Assembly: GCA_963721115.1 (NCBI GenBank)
Contig: CAVRIA010000011.1
Coordinates: 31,626-95,625, forward strand
Direction: 5' to 3'
Length of the DNA stretch: 64,000 nt
DNA from: CAVRIA01 sp963721115
GTDB lineage: Bacteria > Desulfobacterota > Binatia > HRBIN30 > CADEER01
Both the position numbers and the translations under genes were made by a program. Under the pieces are notes generated by a model that saw nothing but the letters and a program-made list of their open reading frames with translations, made no database searches and had not been told where the DNA came from. The stretch's first letter is position 1. Every line of letters starts with the position of its first letter. Shown here one piece after another: positions 35,811-45,080 of the stretch.

Positions 35811-36229
35811 CGCCCGACCGGAATGTCGCCCTTCGATGATATCTCCATGCGCCTTGGGTGGCCGCCACGGCGCTTAAACCCGGCAGTCAACTCCCTGGTC
35901 GAGAGTGGATACGGCGAGGGTCCGACCGGTGCGCATGCGGGCATACCCGATCCCCTGCCTCTGGCTGACGCCGCGCCTGAAGCGTTTTGCAGCGCGCTGA
36001 TTCGCTCAGCTCAATGTGTCCGATGTCGCGGAGCGAATTTTCTATCCAAGTACATCGAGGAACTCGGCGACAGGCTGAAACTCCGGCGGAGGCTAAAGGA
36101 AGGGAACAGCCGCATTTTTCGCCGAGATAATTGAGCTAATTCAGGGGGTTGTGTTTGTCGGGACGTTTCGGGACGTACGTCCCCCGCGCACCGCATTCTA
36201 GATGGGCCGATTCTTCCGCGCCTGGTTGA
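35811..36229. other. Gene-free gap after the RAYT element with a GGGACGTACGTCCC palindrome
   Basis: I see no convincing gene. A plus-strand frame ends at 36134 with FLSKYIEELGDRLKLRRRL, which looks protein-like and could be the tail of a lost gene, but no start or family is recognisable. Positions 36170-36183 are a perfect 14-bp palindrome. The preceding TTTCGGGACGT matches the RAYT repeat end, so it may be a solitary REP remnant. The segment 36050-36170 is more AT-rich than its surroundings. Confidence 0.5.
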
Positions 36230-36260
36230 CATCTGATGCTTAGACACTTAGCATCAGATG
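36230..36260. promoter_or_regulatory. Candidate VapB operator, perfect 11-bp inverted repeat
   Basis: CATCTGATGCT (36230-36240) and AGCATCAGATG (36250-36260) are perfect inverted repeats around a 9-bp spacer. The site ends 1 bp before the GTG start of the antitoxin, so it must overlap the ribosome-binding region. Autoregulation by the VapB-VapC complex through such a palindrome is the usual scheme. Confidence 0.75.
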
Positions 36261-36261
36261 C

Positions 36262-36503
36262 GTGGCGCGCACGACCCTCGATATCGACACGCCCGTTCTT
36301 CGCGATCTCAAGAAGCTCCAGAAGGCGGAGAAGAAGTCGCTGGGGAGACTCGTGTCCGACCTGCTGACCGAAGCCCTGAGCCGGCGCGGGAATCCCCCAG
36401 CAGGAAACGCCCCTTGCGCTGGACGGCTCGCGACATGCGCGCCCTCGTGGATCTCGCCGACAAGGAAGCAATCTACGCGGCGCTCGACAAGGCGCGCGAG
36501 TGA
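36262..36503 (+). CDS. vapB: VapB-type antitoxin, one apparent frameshift
   Basis: Starts at GTG 36262: ARTTLDIDTPVLRDLKKLQ, then KKSLGRLVSDLLTEAL, a ribbon-helix-helix-type DNA-binding domain. The frame shifts near 36395-36405; the continuation is PLRWTARDMRALVDLADKEAIYAAL, the toxin-neutralising tail, ending at TGA 36501-36503. About 80 residues. It overlaps the toxin GTG by 4 nt (GTGA). If the shift were real, the antitoxin would lose its toxin-binding tail while the toxin stays intact, which is hard to tolerate, so a sequencing error is likely. Confidence 0.75.
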
Positions 36504-36946
36504 GCTACTCGATCGACGCGAACGTCTTGCTCTTCGCATCTGACGCCGGCAGCGCGTTTCATGCGCGCGCCCAGAGTTTTCTTTCCGAGTGTGTCGCCAG
36601 ATCCGAGCCCCTATGCCTTGGGTGGTCGACGATCATGGCGTATCTGCGGATCTCCACCCATCCGCGAATCTTCGCTGCCCCGCTGCGTCCGGACGAGGCG
36701 ATGTCCAACGTCGCGGAGCTGCTGCAGCTGCCCCAGGTGCGCCTGCTCTCCGAGGGCGACGAATTCTGGGATTGCTATCGCGAGCTTGCTGCCTCAGTGT
36801 CTGCACGGGGCAATCTGGTTCCCGATGCCCATTTGGCTGCACTGCTCCGGTCTCATGACGTGCGGACGCTCTACACGCACGATCGGGATTTCCTGCGGTT
36901 TCCAAACTTGGACGTACGCGACCCGTTCGCCGGCACTGGTTCGTGA
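36500..36946 (+). CDS. vapC: VapC-type PIN-domain toxin ribonuclease
   Basis: The 148-residue PIN protein starts at GTG 36500 (SYSIDANVLLFASD). The catalytic acidic residues appear as SIDANVLL near residue 5, the Glu/Asp region around EGDEFWDCY, LVPDAHLAALL near 110 and YTHDRDFLRF near 128. The arrangement matches the TIGR00028-like VapC group, which cleaves RNA (tRNA or rRNA in studied members). Coupled to the antitoxin by a 4-nt overlap. Intact. Confidence 0.88.
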   Translation: MSYSIDANVLLFASDAGSAFHARAQSFLSECVARSEPLCLGWSTIMAYLRISTHPRIFAAPLRPDEAMSNVAELLQLPQVRLLSEGDEFWDCYRELAASVSARGNLVPDAHLAALLRSHDVRTLYTHDRDFLRFPNLDVRDPFAGTGS

Positions 36947-37091
36947 TCTCTCGCCGCAGGGTCGATCTCGCCTGTTGCGAGGCTTTGGTCCTCAACGTTT
37001 GACCATACCTCCAGAATGGATCGCGGCTTTCGCTCAATGGCGAGCTTTGAGTGCTAGCCGTAGCTGGTGCTGGGCGACGGCGGCCCGCGCT

Positions 37092-39315
37092 TCAGCCGGC
37101 CTGGTCGACGAAGATCGGCGACGACCAGGCGCGCTCGCGGACGGGGGCGAGGCAGTCGTCGTCGAAGGGCGTGCGGTAATCGCCGTTGCACGGCGAGATG
37201 CGCACGGCGTTGCCGTTCGCGTCGAACTCGGTCCGGTAGTTGGCGCCGTTGATCGCCGGCGTCGCCTCCTGCAGCGCGCGCACGTAGTAGACCGTGTCGC
37301 GGCCCGACGTCGCGTAGTCCGGATCGTCGAAGCGCACGACGCAGCCGTTCGGGTCGGGGGCGCAGTCGAAATGCCGCCACGGGTCCTCGATCAGCCGGTC
37401 GACGTTCTCTCCCTTCTTCGCCTGCGGGCGGATGCGGATGACGTCGATGGCGACGATCGGATGGCGCCGGTCGCTCGGGTTGTAGCACTCGCCGCGGCAC
37501 AGCCTCTCCAGCCGCTCCGGCGACAGCCCGCTCGTGCTCTCGTCCGGGCAGCCGGGCTTCTGCACGAACGAGCCGACCGCCCGCACCTCGAAGCGCGGCG
37601 GCTCGGACAGAACGGTCTCGCTGCCCATCGGCGCCTTTCCGTGCGGCCCGTTCAGGAGGTCGAACCACAGGAGAATGCGCGGGCCGCTGGTGCCGTAGAC
37701 CTCGCGCCGCTTCAGCGCGTTCCAGATCGAGCCCCGATCGCGTCCCGTCGGAGTGCACCGCGACCAGCCCGCCCGGGTACATGAAGCTCGCCACCCGCTC
37801 GACGTCGAGAAGGCCGGCGAAGCTGCGCGAGTCGCGCACCGCCGCCTGCGGGCGGCGCGGATCCTTCTGCTTGCCCATGATCCACGGGCGCAGAACGCGT
37901 TCGACGAACGGCGAGCTCGGGCCCTGGGCGTCGGTCATGCGCCGCCGCGCATACTGCTTGTAGCCCGTCCCCGGCCGCGCCTGGTGGTTGTCGCTGGAGG
38001 CGATGAAGCCCCAGCGGAAGCGCAGCGGCTTGCCGTCGGGGCCGGTCTCGTCGAGGTTGGAGATGGCGAGCGCGTACTGCGCCGACTCGCCCGGCCGCAG
38101 CGAGAACGCCGGCTTGAAGCAGTCGCGGCACTGATCGCAGTCGAGCCAGTCCTCCGGGCGCGTGTCGGGGAAGACCAGGTTCGGCGCCACGTTGGCTTCG
38201 AGAGCCAGCCGCTTCGCCTCTTCGACGCGGCGTTCGCACTCCGCCTCGGGCAGGTCGCCGCAGCGGGCGCGCATGATCTCTCCCGCCCGCCAGCAGCAGG
38301 GCAGGAAGTCGCGCGTCGGCTCGGGGCAGACCGGATTGCCGTCGCCGTCGTACTCGACTCCGTGCCAGGCGCGGTACTCCTCGCTGTTGCCGTGGCCCGA
38401 GTAGACCTCGACCAGCCGCTGCCGGTCGGGGTCGTTCTGGGCGCGGGTCAGCTGGTTGTCCAGTCGCGCGTCGAGCGGCGCGTGCAGCCCCCACGCCAGG
38501 CCGTGCGGGATCACCAGCGTGTCGAAGTTCCACTGCGCCAGCTTCTCGAACAGCTCGCGCGGCGTCGCCGCGTTCTCCCGGCAGTCGGGCGGGAGCTGCG
38601 CGTGTCGACGCCCTTCTCGCAGTTCGGCAGCTCCGCCAGCCTCTCGATCCACCAGAAGAAGTCGGCATAGGGCTGCAGGCCGAGCGGGCCGGGGAGCTGC
38701 AGCGCGCGCAGGATCCAGGCGTTGGGAGCGCGTGCGCATGATCTGGTCCGACAGCGACGTGATCGGCCGCGCCGGTAGCTCGTCGTCCGCCGTTCCCGGA
38801 AAGATCACGTTCTTGTGGCCGTAGTGGGTCGCCGGCGTGGCCCCCACCTGCGTCCACTCCCAGCCGGTGAAGGCTACCAGGTCGGGGTTGGAAGCGTCGC
38901 CCGCCCGGGCGTTGCACTGGCGCACGCTCTCCTTGATGCGCTGCCACTGCTCCGGCGTCAGCCCCTCGGCGTGATCGGTGAGAGCGAAGAAGTCGACCGC
39001 CGAGCAGTAGCGGGCGAAGTCGCAGGCGTCGGCGGGGGGATGCGCGCCCTCGCCGCCGTAGAAGGGCAGGGAGAAGACGAAGGCGTCGATGGAGTAGGTC
39101 GTGTGCACGTGCAGGTCGCCGAAGAGGATCTGCTCTGCCGGCTCCGCCGCACCGACGGCGCGCCGCGCCGCGTCCTGGGCGGAGCGCGCCGCGTCGATCG
39201 CCGCCTGCGGCCGCCGCGCCCCTTCGATGCGGCCGGCGGGCCGGTCGTGGCCGCGGCAGGCGGGAGCGGCGACGGCAAGCGCGGCGAGCAGGAAGATCGA
39301 GCGATTCGGAGTCAT
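37092..39315 (-). CDS. DUF3604 lipoprotein (PHP-like metal-dependent family), three apparent frameshifts
   Basis: From ATG 39315 a signal peptide with lipobox APAC (MTPNRSIFLLAALAVAAPAC) leads to FGDLHVHTTYSIDAF, the DUF3604 hallmark, and DFFALTDHAEGL, both with PHP-like metal-ligand His. Later blocks are GWEWTQVGATPATHYGHKNV, WGFIASSDNHQARPG, PGGLVAVHSDGTR and, in another frame, KRREVYGTSGPRILLWFD, ending FVDQAG at 37092. Frame changes near 38733 and 38602 cancel each other (the segment between reads PYADFFWWIERLAELPNCEK), and a third lies near 37733. About 741 residues. Substrate unknown; probably periplasmic. Confidence 0.8.
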
Positions 39316-39321
39316 GGCGGC

Positions 39322-39633
39322 TCAGCGCGCAATGCGGAACTGCGGTAGGGCGATGCGTCGGCTGCGGCAGCGCGGACAGCCGCTCGGGCGCGTGTAGCGC
39401 TGTCGGCGATCGAAGGAGAAGCCGCAGTCGAAACAGCTCGGAGCGTCGACCACCAGCTTCTCTCCCTTGTGCTTCAGGGAGCGGGCCAGGTGGTCGAGAT
39501 GATCGGCGACGTCGCGCTCGGAGATGCCGATCAGCTTGGAGAGATCCCGGGCGGTCGCCGGTGTGGCGAGCAGCGCCTGGCGGATGCTTTCACGGACCGT
39601 CGCTTCGCGTTCTCGTAGCTCGCTCTTGTTCAT
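39322..39633 (-). CDS. HTH/zinc-ribbon transcriptional regulator (COG3357-like)
   Basis: A 103-residue protein: an N-terminal winged helix (ATVRESIRQALLATPATARD, LIGISERDVADHLDHLARSL) followed by a rubredoxin-like zinc ribbon with CFDCGFSF and CPRCRSRRI. This matches predicted regulators that fuse an HTH to a Zn ribbon. ATG 39633 gives MNKSELRERE, the natural family N-terminus; the frame is open further upstream without support. It lies 6 bp upstream of the DUF3604 gene, so the two are probably co-transcribed and it may control it. Confidence 0.8.
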   Translation of the reverse strand: MNKSELREREATVRESIRQALLATPATARDLSKLIGISERDVADHLDHLARSLKHKGEKLVVDAPSCFDCGFSFDRRQRYTRPSGCPRCRSRRIALPQFRIAR

Positions 39634-40544
39634 CGCGCCGGAGTGTAGCACCGGAGTCCCCACCACGAAGGGTACGAAGAGCATGCCGCGGCCACGGCCG
39701 CAACCGGAGGAGGGGAGTGTGACCGGTGCCCGGGTTTTGCGGCAACGATCCGCCCAGCCGCCCCGCCCGGTTGTTCGTTGTTGGCTGTTGGAGCCTTAAG
39801 AACCAACGACCAACAACCAACAACCCAACAACCCAACACCTCAATTGACTGGTGTCATTCTCGACTCTCGGTCGGAGACAAGAAGCCCCTCCGCCTCCCC
39901 TTTGATCACATGGAACCGGTTTGTTTCGTGCGGGGCTTGCGCCCCTGCGGCCCCTCCGGGGAGGGAACCGCTCAGACGCCGCGGTTCCCTTCCCGCACCC
40001 CTCTCTCCGGTGGCTCCGCTCCGAGGCGAATCCGCTTCCCCGCTCACCACCGGACCTGGCGGTCGGCGCGCGTAACGGGATACGCCCCACTGCCTGAATC
40101 TACGCGCCACTGACGGGAGACGACTCCCTCGGTCTCGTGCACGGCTTCACGATCGCACCACTCTCTGCCGATCTCGTTCTCCCGCCTCTTCGAAAGGTCG
40201 AGGCCTTGGATCTTTGATTTCTTCTTCCTTCGCTTCGCGATGACGTTTCGCTTGGAGTGCAAAGTCACGCTCAGTCGGAGTGTTTCGACCGCTTGCCTCG
40301 TTCCGAGCACAACGCTCTCTTCGAACGCGCGCGTGGACGCGCTTCGGGCGTAGCCGCGCAAGAAGGGTGTTACTCGATCGGGTTCTGATTCCGTCCTCAG
40401 CCTGAGCCTCAGCCTGAGCCTCAGCCTGAGCCGGAAGTCCGTGTGTTTCTCAGCTCGAATGATCCTCCGCCTCCCCTTTGATCCCGAGGAGCCCGAAATT
40501 CGCTTTGGGTGGGGCACGGAGCCGGATATAGTGCCGCAAGCGCG
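39634..40544. repeat. 0.9-kb repeat block: family B copy 3, family A copy 4 (inverted) and a 12-bp tandem repeat
   Basis: Positions about 39735-39845 are family B copy 3 (same head, hairpin and AGCCTTAAG loop; tail replaced). From about 39879 to 40219 lies family A copy 4 in minus orientation. It continues to about 40350 with sequence also found at 6958-7092. CCTCAGCCTGAG is repeated three times in tandem at 40395-40430. A short A fragment (CCTCCGCCTCCCCTTTGATC) lies at about 40466-40485. I see no gene, and the transferase gene starts right after. Confidence 0.8.
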
Positions 40545-41288
40545 ATGGATCTGAGCGAGAGCAAGCTGTACGTGAGCACCGGTCCGGCCGAGCTGCTCAT
40601 TCACGACGGGACGACGCGCTGCCCCTACCTGCCGGCGCAGACCGCGCGCCTGCCGCTGCGCCTGCCGCTGCGGCGCATCGGCCGGCGCGAGTTCTCCCGC
40701 CGCCTGCGCGCCGGCGACCGGCGCCAGGGTCTTCTCCTCTACCGGCCGGCCTGTCCCGACTGTCACGCCTGCGAGGCCATCCGTATCGACGTGGCCGCGT
40801 TCGCGCCGACACGGACACAGAGGCGCATCCTGCGCCGCGGCGATGCCGTCCTGGAGACGGAGATCGGACGCCCGCGGACGACGGCGGAGAAGGTCGTCCT
40901 CTACAACCGCCACAAGATCGAACGCGGCCTGCTGATCAACGACGGCCTGCTCGACGAAGAGGGGTACGAGCAGTTCCTGGTCGAGACGTGCACCGACACC
41001 ATCGAGATCGCGTACCGCCGCCGCGGCGAGCTGGTCGGCATCGCCGTCGCCGACCGCGCCGAGGGCGCCCTGTCGGCCGTCTACTGCTTCTACGACCCCG
41101 ACCACGCGTCCCTCAGCCCCGGCGCCTACTCGATCCTCAAGCAGATCGAGCTGTGCCGCGGCTGGGGACTGCGCCATCTCTACCTCGGCCTGTACGTCGG
41201 CGGCTGCCGGTCGATGCTCTACAAGGCCGCCTACCTGCCGCACGAACGCCTGATCGACGGCGTCTGGCGCCGCTTCGAGCGCGACTGA
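40545..41288 (+). CDS. bpt: Aspartate/glutamate leucyl- or arginyl-transferase (Bpt/Ate family)
   Basis: The 247-residue enzyme has CPYLPAQTARLPLR and PACPDCHACEAIRID, the N-terminal Cys cluster of bacterial aminoacyl-tRNA-protein transferases. It also carries RRILRRGD, IAYRRRGELVGIAVAD and SPGAYSILKQIE...YLGLYVGGCRSMLYKA, the C-terminal GNAT-like core. It adds Leu (or Arg) from tRNA to N-terminal Asp/Glu, marking proteins for ClpS/ClpAP degradation. Intact. ATG 40545 is chosen because upstream sequence is repeat. It lies 24 bp before the sulfatase gene on the same strand. Confidence 0.92.
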   Translation: MDLSESKLYVSTGPAELLIHDGTTRCPYLPAQTARLPLRLPLRRIGRREFSRRLRAGDRRQGLLLYRPACPDCHACEAIRIDVAAFAPTRTQRRILRRGDAVLETEIGRPRTTAEKVVLYNRHKIERGLLINDGLLDEEGYEQFLVETCTDTIEIAYRRRGELVGIAVADRAEGALSAVYCFYDPDHASLSPGAYSILKQIELCRGWGLRHLYLGLYVGGCRSMLYKAAYLPHERLIDGVWRRFERD

Positions 41289-41312
41289 AGCGGCGCGATC
41301 GGATCGACATCG

Positions 41313-42890
41313 ATGGGCCGAAAGATCCTCTTCATCACCACCGACCAGCAGCGCTACGACTCGCTCGGCTGCAACGGCGGCGCGATCGCCCGCACCCCCG
41401 TCGCCGACCGCCTGGCCGCCACCGGCATCAACTACCGCCGCGCCCACAACCAGAACGTCGTCTGCATGCCGGCGCGCTCGACCATGATCACCGGCCAGTA
41501 CGTCCGCACGCACGGTGTCTTCGCCAACGGCGTGCCGCTGCCGCCCGACGCGCCGAGCGTGGCGGCCTACCTGCGCGAGAAGGCGGGCTACCGCACCGCC
41601 CTGCTCGGCAAGGCGCACTTCGAGCCCGCCTTCGATCTCAAGGGGCGGTGGTTCGAGAACCGCATGGCGGGCGAGGGCTCGACCGGCCCGTTCCGCGGCT
41701 TCGAGCGCATGGAGCTGGCCATGCACGGCCCCATCGGCGGTTGGCACTACTCGCGCTGGCTGCAGCAGAGCCACCCCGACGAGGTGAACGGCTTCGCGCC
41801 GCTGCTCAGCGCCCAGGGCGGCGGCGACACCGGCGCGCCCGAGGTCGCGTACAACCCGATCCCGCGCGAGCACTACCACACCGACTGGGTCGCCGAGCGG
41901 ACCATCGCCTACCTCGACTCGCTCGGCGACGCCGACGACTGGTTCGTGTGGATGAGCTTTCCCGATCCGCACCACCCCTGGGACCCGCCCGCCTCCGAGG
42001 CGCGGCGGGTGCGATGGCAGGATCTCGACCTGCCGCCCGGACACCCCGGCTCGGACGAGAAGGTCCGCGCCGTCCTGGCGCAGAAGCCGCGCCACTGGCT
42101 CGACTGGTACGAAGGGCGCTTCCGCAACAACGAGGGCGGCCCCATGACCTTCGTCCCCGCCCTGCTGACGCACGACCAGATCCGCGAGGTGAACGCCCTC
42201 GTGCACGCCGAGAACGAGCTCATCGACGAGGCCTGCGGGCGCGTGCTGCGGCGCATCGAGGAGCGCGGTTGGGACGCCGACACGGACGTCTTCTTCACCA
42301 CCGATCACGGCGAGCTGCAGGGCGACTTCGGCCTGCTCTACAAGGGGCCGTACCACGTCGACGCCCTGATGCGGATCCCGTTCCTGTGGCGGCCGGCGCC
42401 GTCCGCCGGCGTCGCTCCGGCCGAGATCGAGGAGCCGGTCGGCCAGCTCGACCTGGCGCCGACCTTCTGCCACATCGCCGGCGTGCCGGTCCCCGAGTGG
42501 ATGCAGGGCGCGCCGCTGCCCACCGCGCCGGGCTCCGGCCGAGAGCGCGTCATCACCGAGTGGGACAGCCAGTTCGCCGAGATCGGCATGCACCTGCGCA
42601 CCATCTACCGCGACGGATTCGTCTGCACCGTCTACGAGCCGAGCACGCGCGACGTCGGCTACAGCCTGGCGCGCGTGTACCGCGCCTTCGGCGCCGACCT
42701 GCCGCTGCCCGACGTCTCCTACGAGGGCAGCGAAGGCGAGCTGTACGACCTCGCCGCCGATCCGCTGCAGTGGCGCAACCTGTGGAGCGACCCGGGCTAC
42801 CGCCGGCTGCGATCCGACCTGGTCGCCGATCTCTACGACCACCTGCCGCCGCGACGCGACCCGCAGCTCACCGTCGAAGCCCCGGCGTGA
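41313..42890 (+). CDS. Sulfatase (arylsulfatase/alkaline-phosphatase superfamily)
   Basis: The 525-residue enzyme begins ILFITTDQQRYDSLGC, giving the first metal-ligand Asp pair, and has NVVCMPARSTMITGQY, the CxPxR sulfatase signature whose Cys becomes formylglycine. Further blocks are GKAHFEPAFD, FPDPHHPWDPP, VFFTTDHGELQGDFG with the second metal site, and the C-terminal LYDLAADPLQWRNLW. There is no signal peptide, so it is probably cytoplasmic. It would hydrolyse a sulfate or related ester. Cys maturation needs an FGE or anaerobic SME elsewhere in the genome. It is close behind bpt and possibly in one transcript. Confidence 0.93.
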   Translation: MGRKILFITTDQQRYDSLGCNGGAIARTPVADRLAATGINYRRAHNQNVVCMPARSTMITGQYVRTHGVFANGVPLPPDAPSVAAYLREKAGYRTALLGKAHFEPAFDLKGRWFENRMAGEGSTGPFRGFERMELAMHGPIGGWHYSRWLQQSHPDEVNGFAPLLSAQGGGDTGAPEVAYNPIPREHYHTDWVAERTIAYLDSLGDADDWFVWMSFPDPHHPWDPPASEARRVRWQDLDLPPGHPGSDEKVRAVLAQKPRHWLDWYEGRFRNNEGGPMTFVPALLTHDQIREVNALVHAENELIDEACGRVLRRIEERGWDADTDVFFTTDHGELQGDFGLLYKGPYHVDALMRIPFLWRPAPSAGVAPAEIEEPVGQLDLAPTFCHIAGVPVPEWMQGAPLPTAPGSGRERVITEWDSQFAEIGMHLRTIYRDGFVCTVYEPSTRDVGYSLARVYRAFGADLPLPDVSYEGSEGELYDLAADPLQWRNLWSDPGYRRLRSDLVADLYDHLPPRRDPQLTVEAPA

Positions 42891-42938
42891 GCGGGATCGA
42901 AGGAGAGGCAACCACGAAGTTGGGGGCTGTTCGAGCCG

Positions 42939-44663
42939 CTATGGCTGCGCCTTCCCCTTGAATTGATTTGCCTCGTTCTTGATCACGTCGTCCGACAGGT
43001 AGGTACTTTCCCAGCACACGCCGGTGTCATTGGTGTCGCTGTTCACGAGTTGAACGGTCACGGGCGGCTGCAAGGTCGACAAATCGAAGTCCGGAAGACC
43101 CGATCCCTTTCCCTTGACCAGCATCTTTGCCTTGCCCTCGTCGCCGCCCTTGAGGATCATCTTCTGAATCCCCTGCGCGGTTCCACCATTGTCGTTGTAT
43201 TTGAACCCTTTGCCGATCGGCGACCACGCGCTGTCCGGCCCGACTTCCAGACCTGTGATTGCCGCTGCCGTGGAGCCGGCGTACAGGCACAGGCCGAACG
43301 AGGTACTCTGGGTGGGGTCGCCCAACTCGGACGGATCGGTGGCCTGCCCCTTGATCCACTTCCACACCAGCTTGTCCTTGCTGTCGTCTGCGGCGTGCTT
43401 CCACAACAGCAGCGACTTCCCCGCGGTACGACAGATGCGCGGCGAGGCGTCGTTCACGCAGCCCGTGATCGGGTCACATGAATCCTGCGTACAAAGATCG
43501 TGGTCGTCGCAATCCGGCGGTGGACCACCGACGCAGGTGCCGGTCGAGTCGCACGTGTCGCCCGTCGTACAAGCGTCGCCGTCTTCGCAGGGACCGCTGG
43601 TCTGCTGTTCACAGGTTGGCGAACAGCAGTCTCCGGGATCCGTGTTCCCGTCATCGCACTCCTCCGGAAACGTCAGGGTACCGTCTCCGCACACGGCGTT
43701 CGGCGCGATGAAGGAGCCGTGGGAGATCGGATTACGGCCCACGTTGATCGTATGCATGAGCGTGAGAGTGTCCGGATCGACGACCAATACCTGGTCCAGA
43801 TCGACATTGACCAGGTATACGCGATCGCCGTCGGGATGGATCGACAGTCCCTCGATCCTTCCGGGGAGCAGGTCATTCTCGGCGACGACCGTGTCGGTGG
43901 TCGTATCGATCACCGCCAATCCCTCGCTGAGGCTCACGTACAGACGATTGCCGTCGGGGTGAAAGGCCATGGCACGCGGATCGCTGTTCAGCGTCAACGT
44001 CTTGAGGACCGTGTCCGTTGCCGTATCGATCACGGTGACGTGCTGTGGAGGAACGTCCATGCCGGCGTAGACGCGCGTCCCGTCGGGATGGACGGCAATT
44101 CCTCGGTTGCCGTCGGCAATCGACGTAATCACCGTATTGGAGGCGGTGTCGATCACCGCAACCAGGTACGAGCCCTGGTTGGTCACGTATGCTCGCGCTC
44201 CATCGGGAGCCATGGCGATTCCGAACGGCAAGTCGATCACGCCGCTGGAGAAGATGAACGTGCTGAACGCGTTGGTGAGGGCGTCGATGACCTTGACCGC
44301 CGTCGAGCCGCCGGCGGCGTAAATGCGCGCGCCATTCGGTGTCACCGCCATACCGGCCGCTCCGCCGAAGATGTTGATCGTCGTCACCTCCGTGTTCGTC
44401 GCCGCGTCTACCACGCTCACCGGTCCGCCGGTCAGCGATCCGACATAGATCGTCCGGGCGTCGGGGGAGAGAACGATGCTGTGGGGTATCGCGGTGGACA
44501 GGGGAATCGTAGCGGTCACCGTGTCCGTGGCGGTGTCGATGACCGAGATGGACTCGCTACCGCCGCCGAAGAGGTTCGAGTTCACGACGTAGGCAAGTGG
44601 TCCGGCGTGAACGCACGTGGCCCAGAGCAGGCAGACAGCTGCCGCAATCGCCCCTTTTCGCAT
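42939..44663 (-). CDS. Secreted YVTN beta-propeller protein with Cys-rich DUF4215-type block
   Basis: ATG 44663 (MRKGAIAAAVCLLWATCVHA) gives a signal peptide and follows a strong AGGGGGGAG ribosome-binding site. Residues about 25-330 are a YVTN-type propeller of seven or so blades with repeated VIDTATDTVxxT and HPDGxRVY units. Then come VCGDGTLTFPEECDDGN (DUF4215 signature), CCSPTCEQQ, a Cys-rich EGDACTTGDTCDSTGTC stretch and a C-terminal beta domain of about 150 residues (SLLLWKHAADDSKDKLVWKW). 574 residues, extracellular or surface-bound; a binding or adhesive role is likely but not shown. Confidence 0.85.
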   Translation of the reverse strand: MRKGAIAAAVCLLWATCVHAGPLAYVVNSNLFGGGSESISVIDTATDTVTATIPLSTAIPHSIVLSPDARTIYVGSLTGGPVSVVDAATNTEVTTINIFGGAAGMAVTPNGARIYAAGGSTAVKVIDALTNAFSTFIFSSGVIDLPFGIAMAPDGARAYVTNQGSYLVAVIDTASNTVITSIADGNRGIAVHPDGTRVYAGMDVPPQHVTVIDTATDTVLKTLTLNSDPRAMAFHPDGNRLYVSLSEGLAVIDTTTDTVVAENDLLPGRIEGLSIHPDGDRVYLVNVDLDQVLVVDPDTLTLMHTINVGRNPISHGSFIAPNAVCGDGTLTFPEECDDGNTDPGDCCSPTCEQQTSGPCEDGDACTTGDTCDSTGTCVGGPPPDCDDHDLCTQDSCDPITGCVNDASPRICRTAGKSLLLWKHAADDSKDKLVWKWIKGQATDPSELGDPTQSTSFGLCLYAGSTAAAITGLEVGPDSAWSPIGKGFKYNDNGGTAQGIQKMILKGGDEGKAKMLVKGKGSGLPDFDLSTLQPPVTVQLVNSDTNDTGVCWESTYLSDDVIKNEANQFKGKAQP

Positions 44664-45080
44664 TGGCTCCCCCCTTCGCCGGTGCGCGCCTGGCATGACC
44701 GCGAAGACCTCGGAACGCCGCCGCGCCCAGACTGCGCAGAAAGCAAAGCACACTGCTCGAATCACAGTCAATGAGATTTTCTCTCACGTTGTCGATGATC
44801 CTGAGCAGGCGCGTGAACCGATGTTCCCTGGCCAGGTCGTCCCGTGCGGACTCCTGACGAAGATCCTTCTTATCCTTTCAGGTGCTCTGCCTCAAAAGTC
44901 GGCGCGCATGGCCCTACAGTGCGAGAGGGTATATATCGGCGCCCGAGTTTCCCCCCATCGGTGTCCAATCATGACCCGGCCGAACGATGGCAAAGCTCAA
45001 CGCGCAAGGCAGGTTGGAGGAGCCCAGGTAGGATCTTGGACGCCGGTCGAGGGTCAAACGGCACGCCGACTCGCCACGAC
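44664..45080. repeat. 417-bp gap with family C element copy 1
   Basis: Positions 44963-45025 carry family C: GTCCAATCATGACCCGGCC, then GGCAAAGCTCAACGCGCAAG and AGGTTGGAGG. Copies 2 and 3 lie at 49748-49797 and 49869-49930 in the same orientation. Between 44664 and 44960 is the promoter side of the propeller gene; it is more AT-rich around 44745-44790. No gene is seen. Confidence 0.65.

Noticed and set aside
40044..42911. A 955-codon open frame on the minus strand
   Set aside because: It runs antisense to the clear bpt and sulfatase genes and into repeat A; the RLRLRL stretch comes from the 12-bp tandem repeat.
44963..45025. A c-di-GMP-I (GEMM) riboswitch, suggested by GGCAAAGC and ACGCGCAAGG
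   Set aside because: The motif order is wrong, the GAAA tetraloop/receptor parts are missing, and the element's orientation is opposite to the downstream genes.
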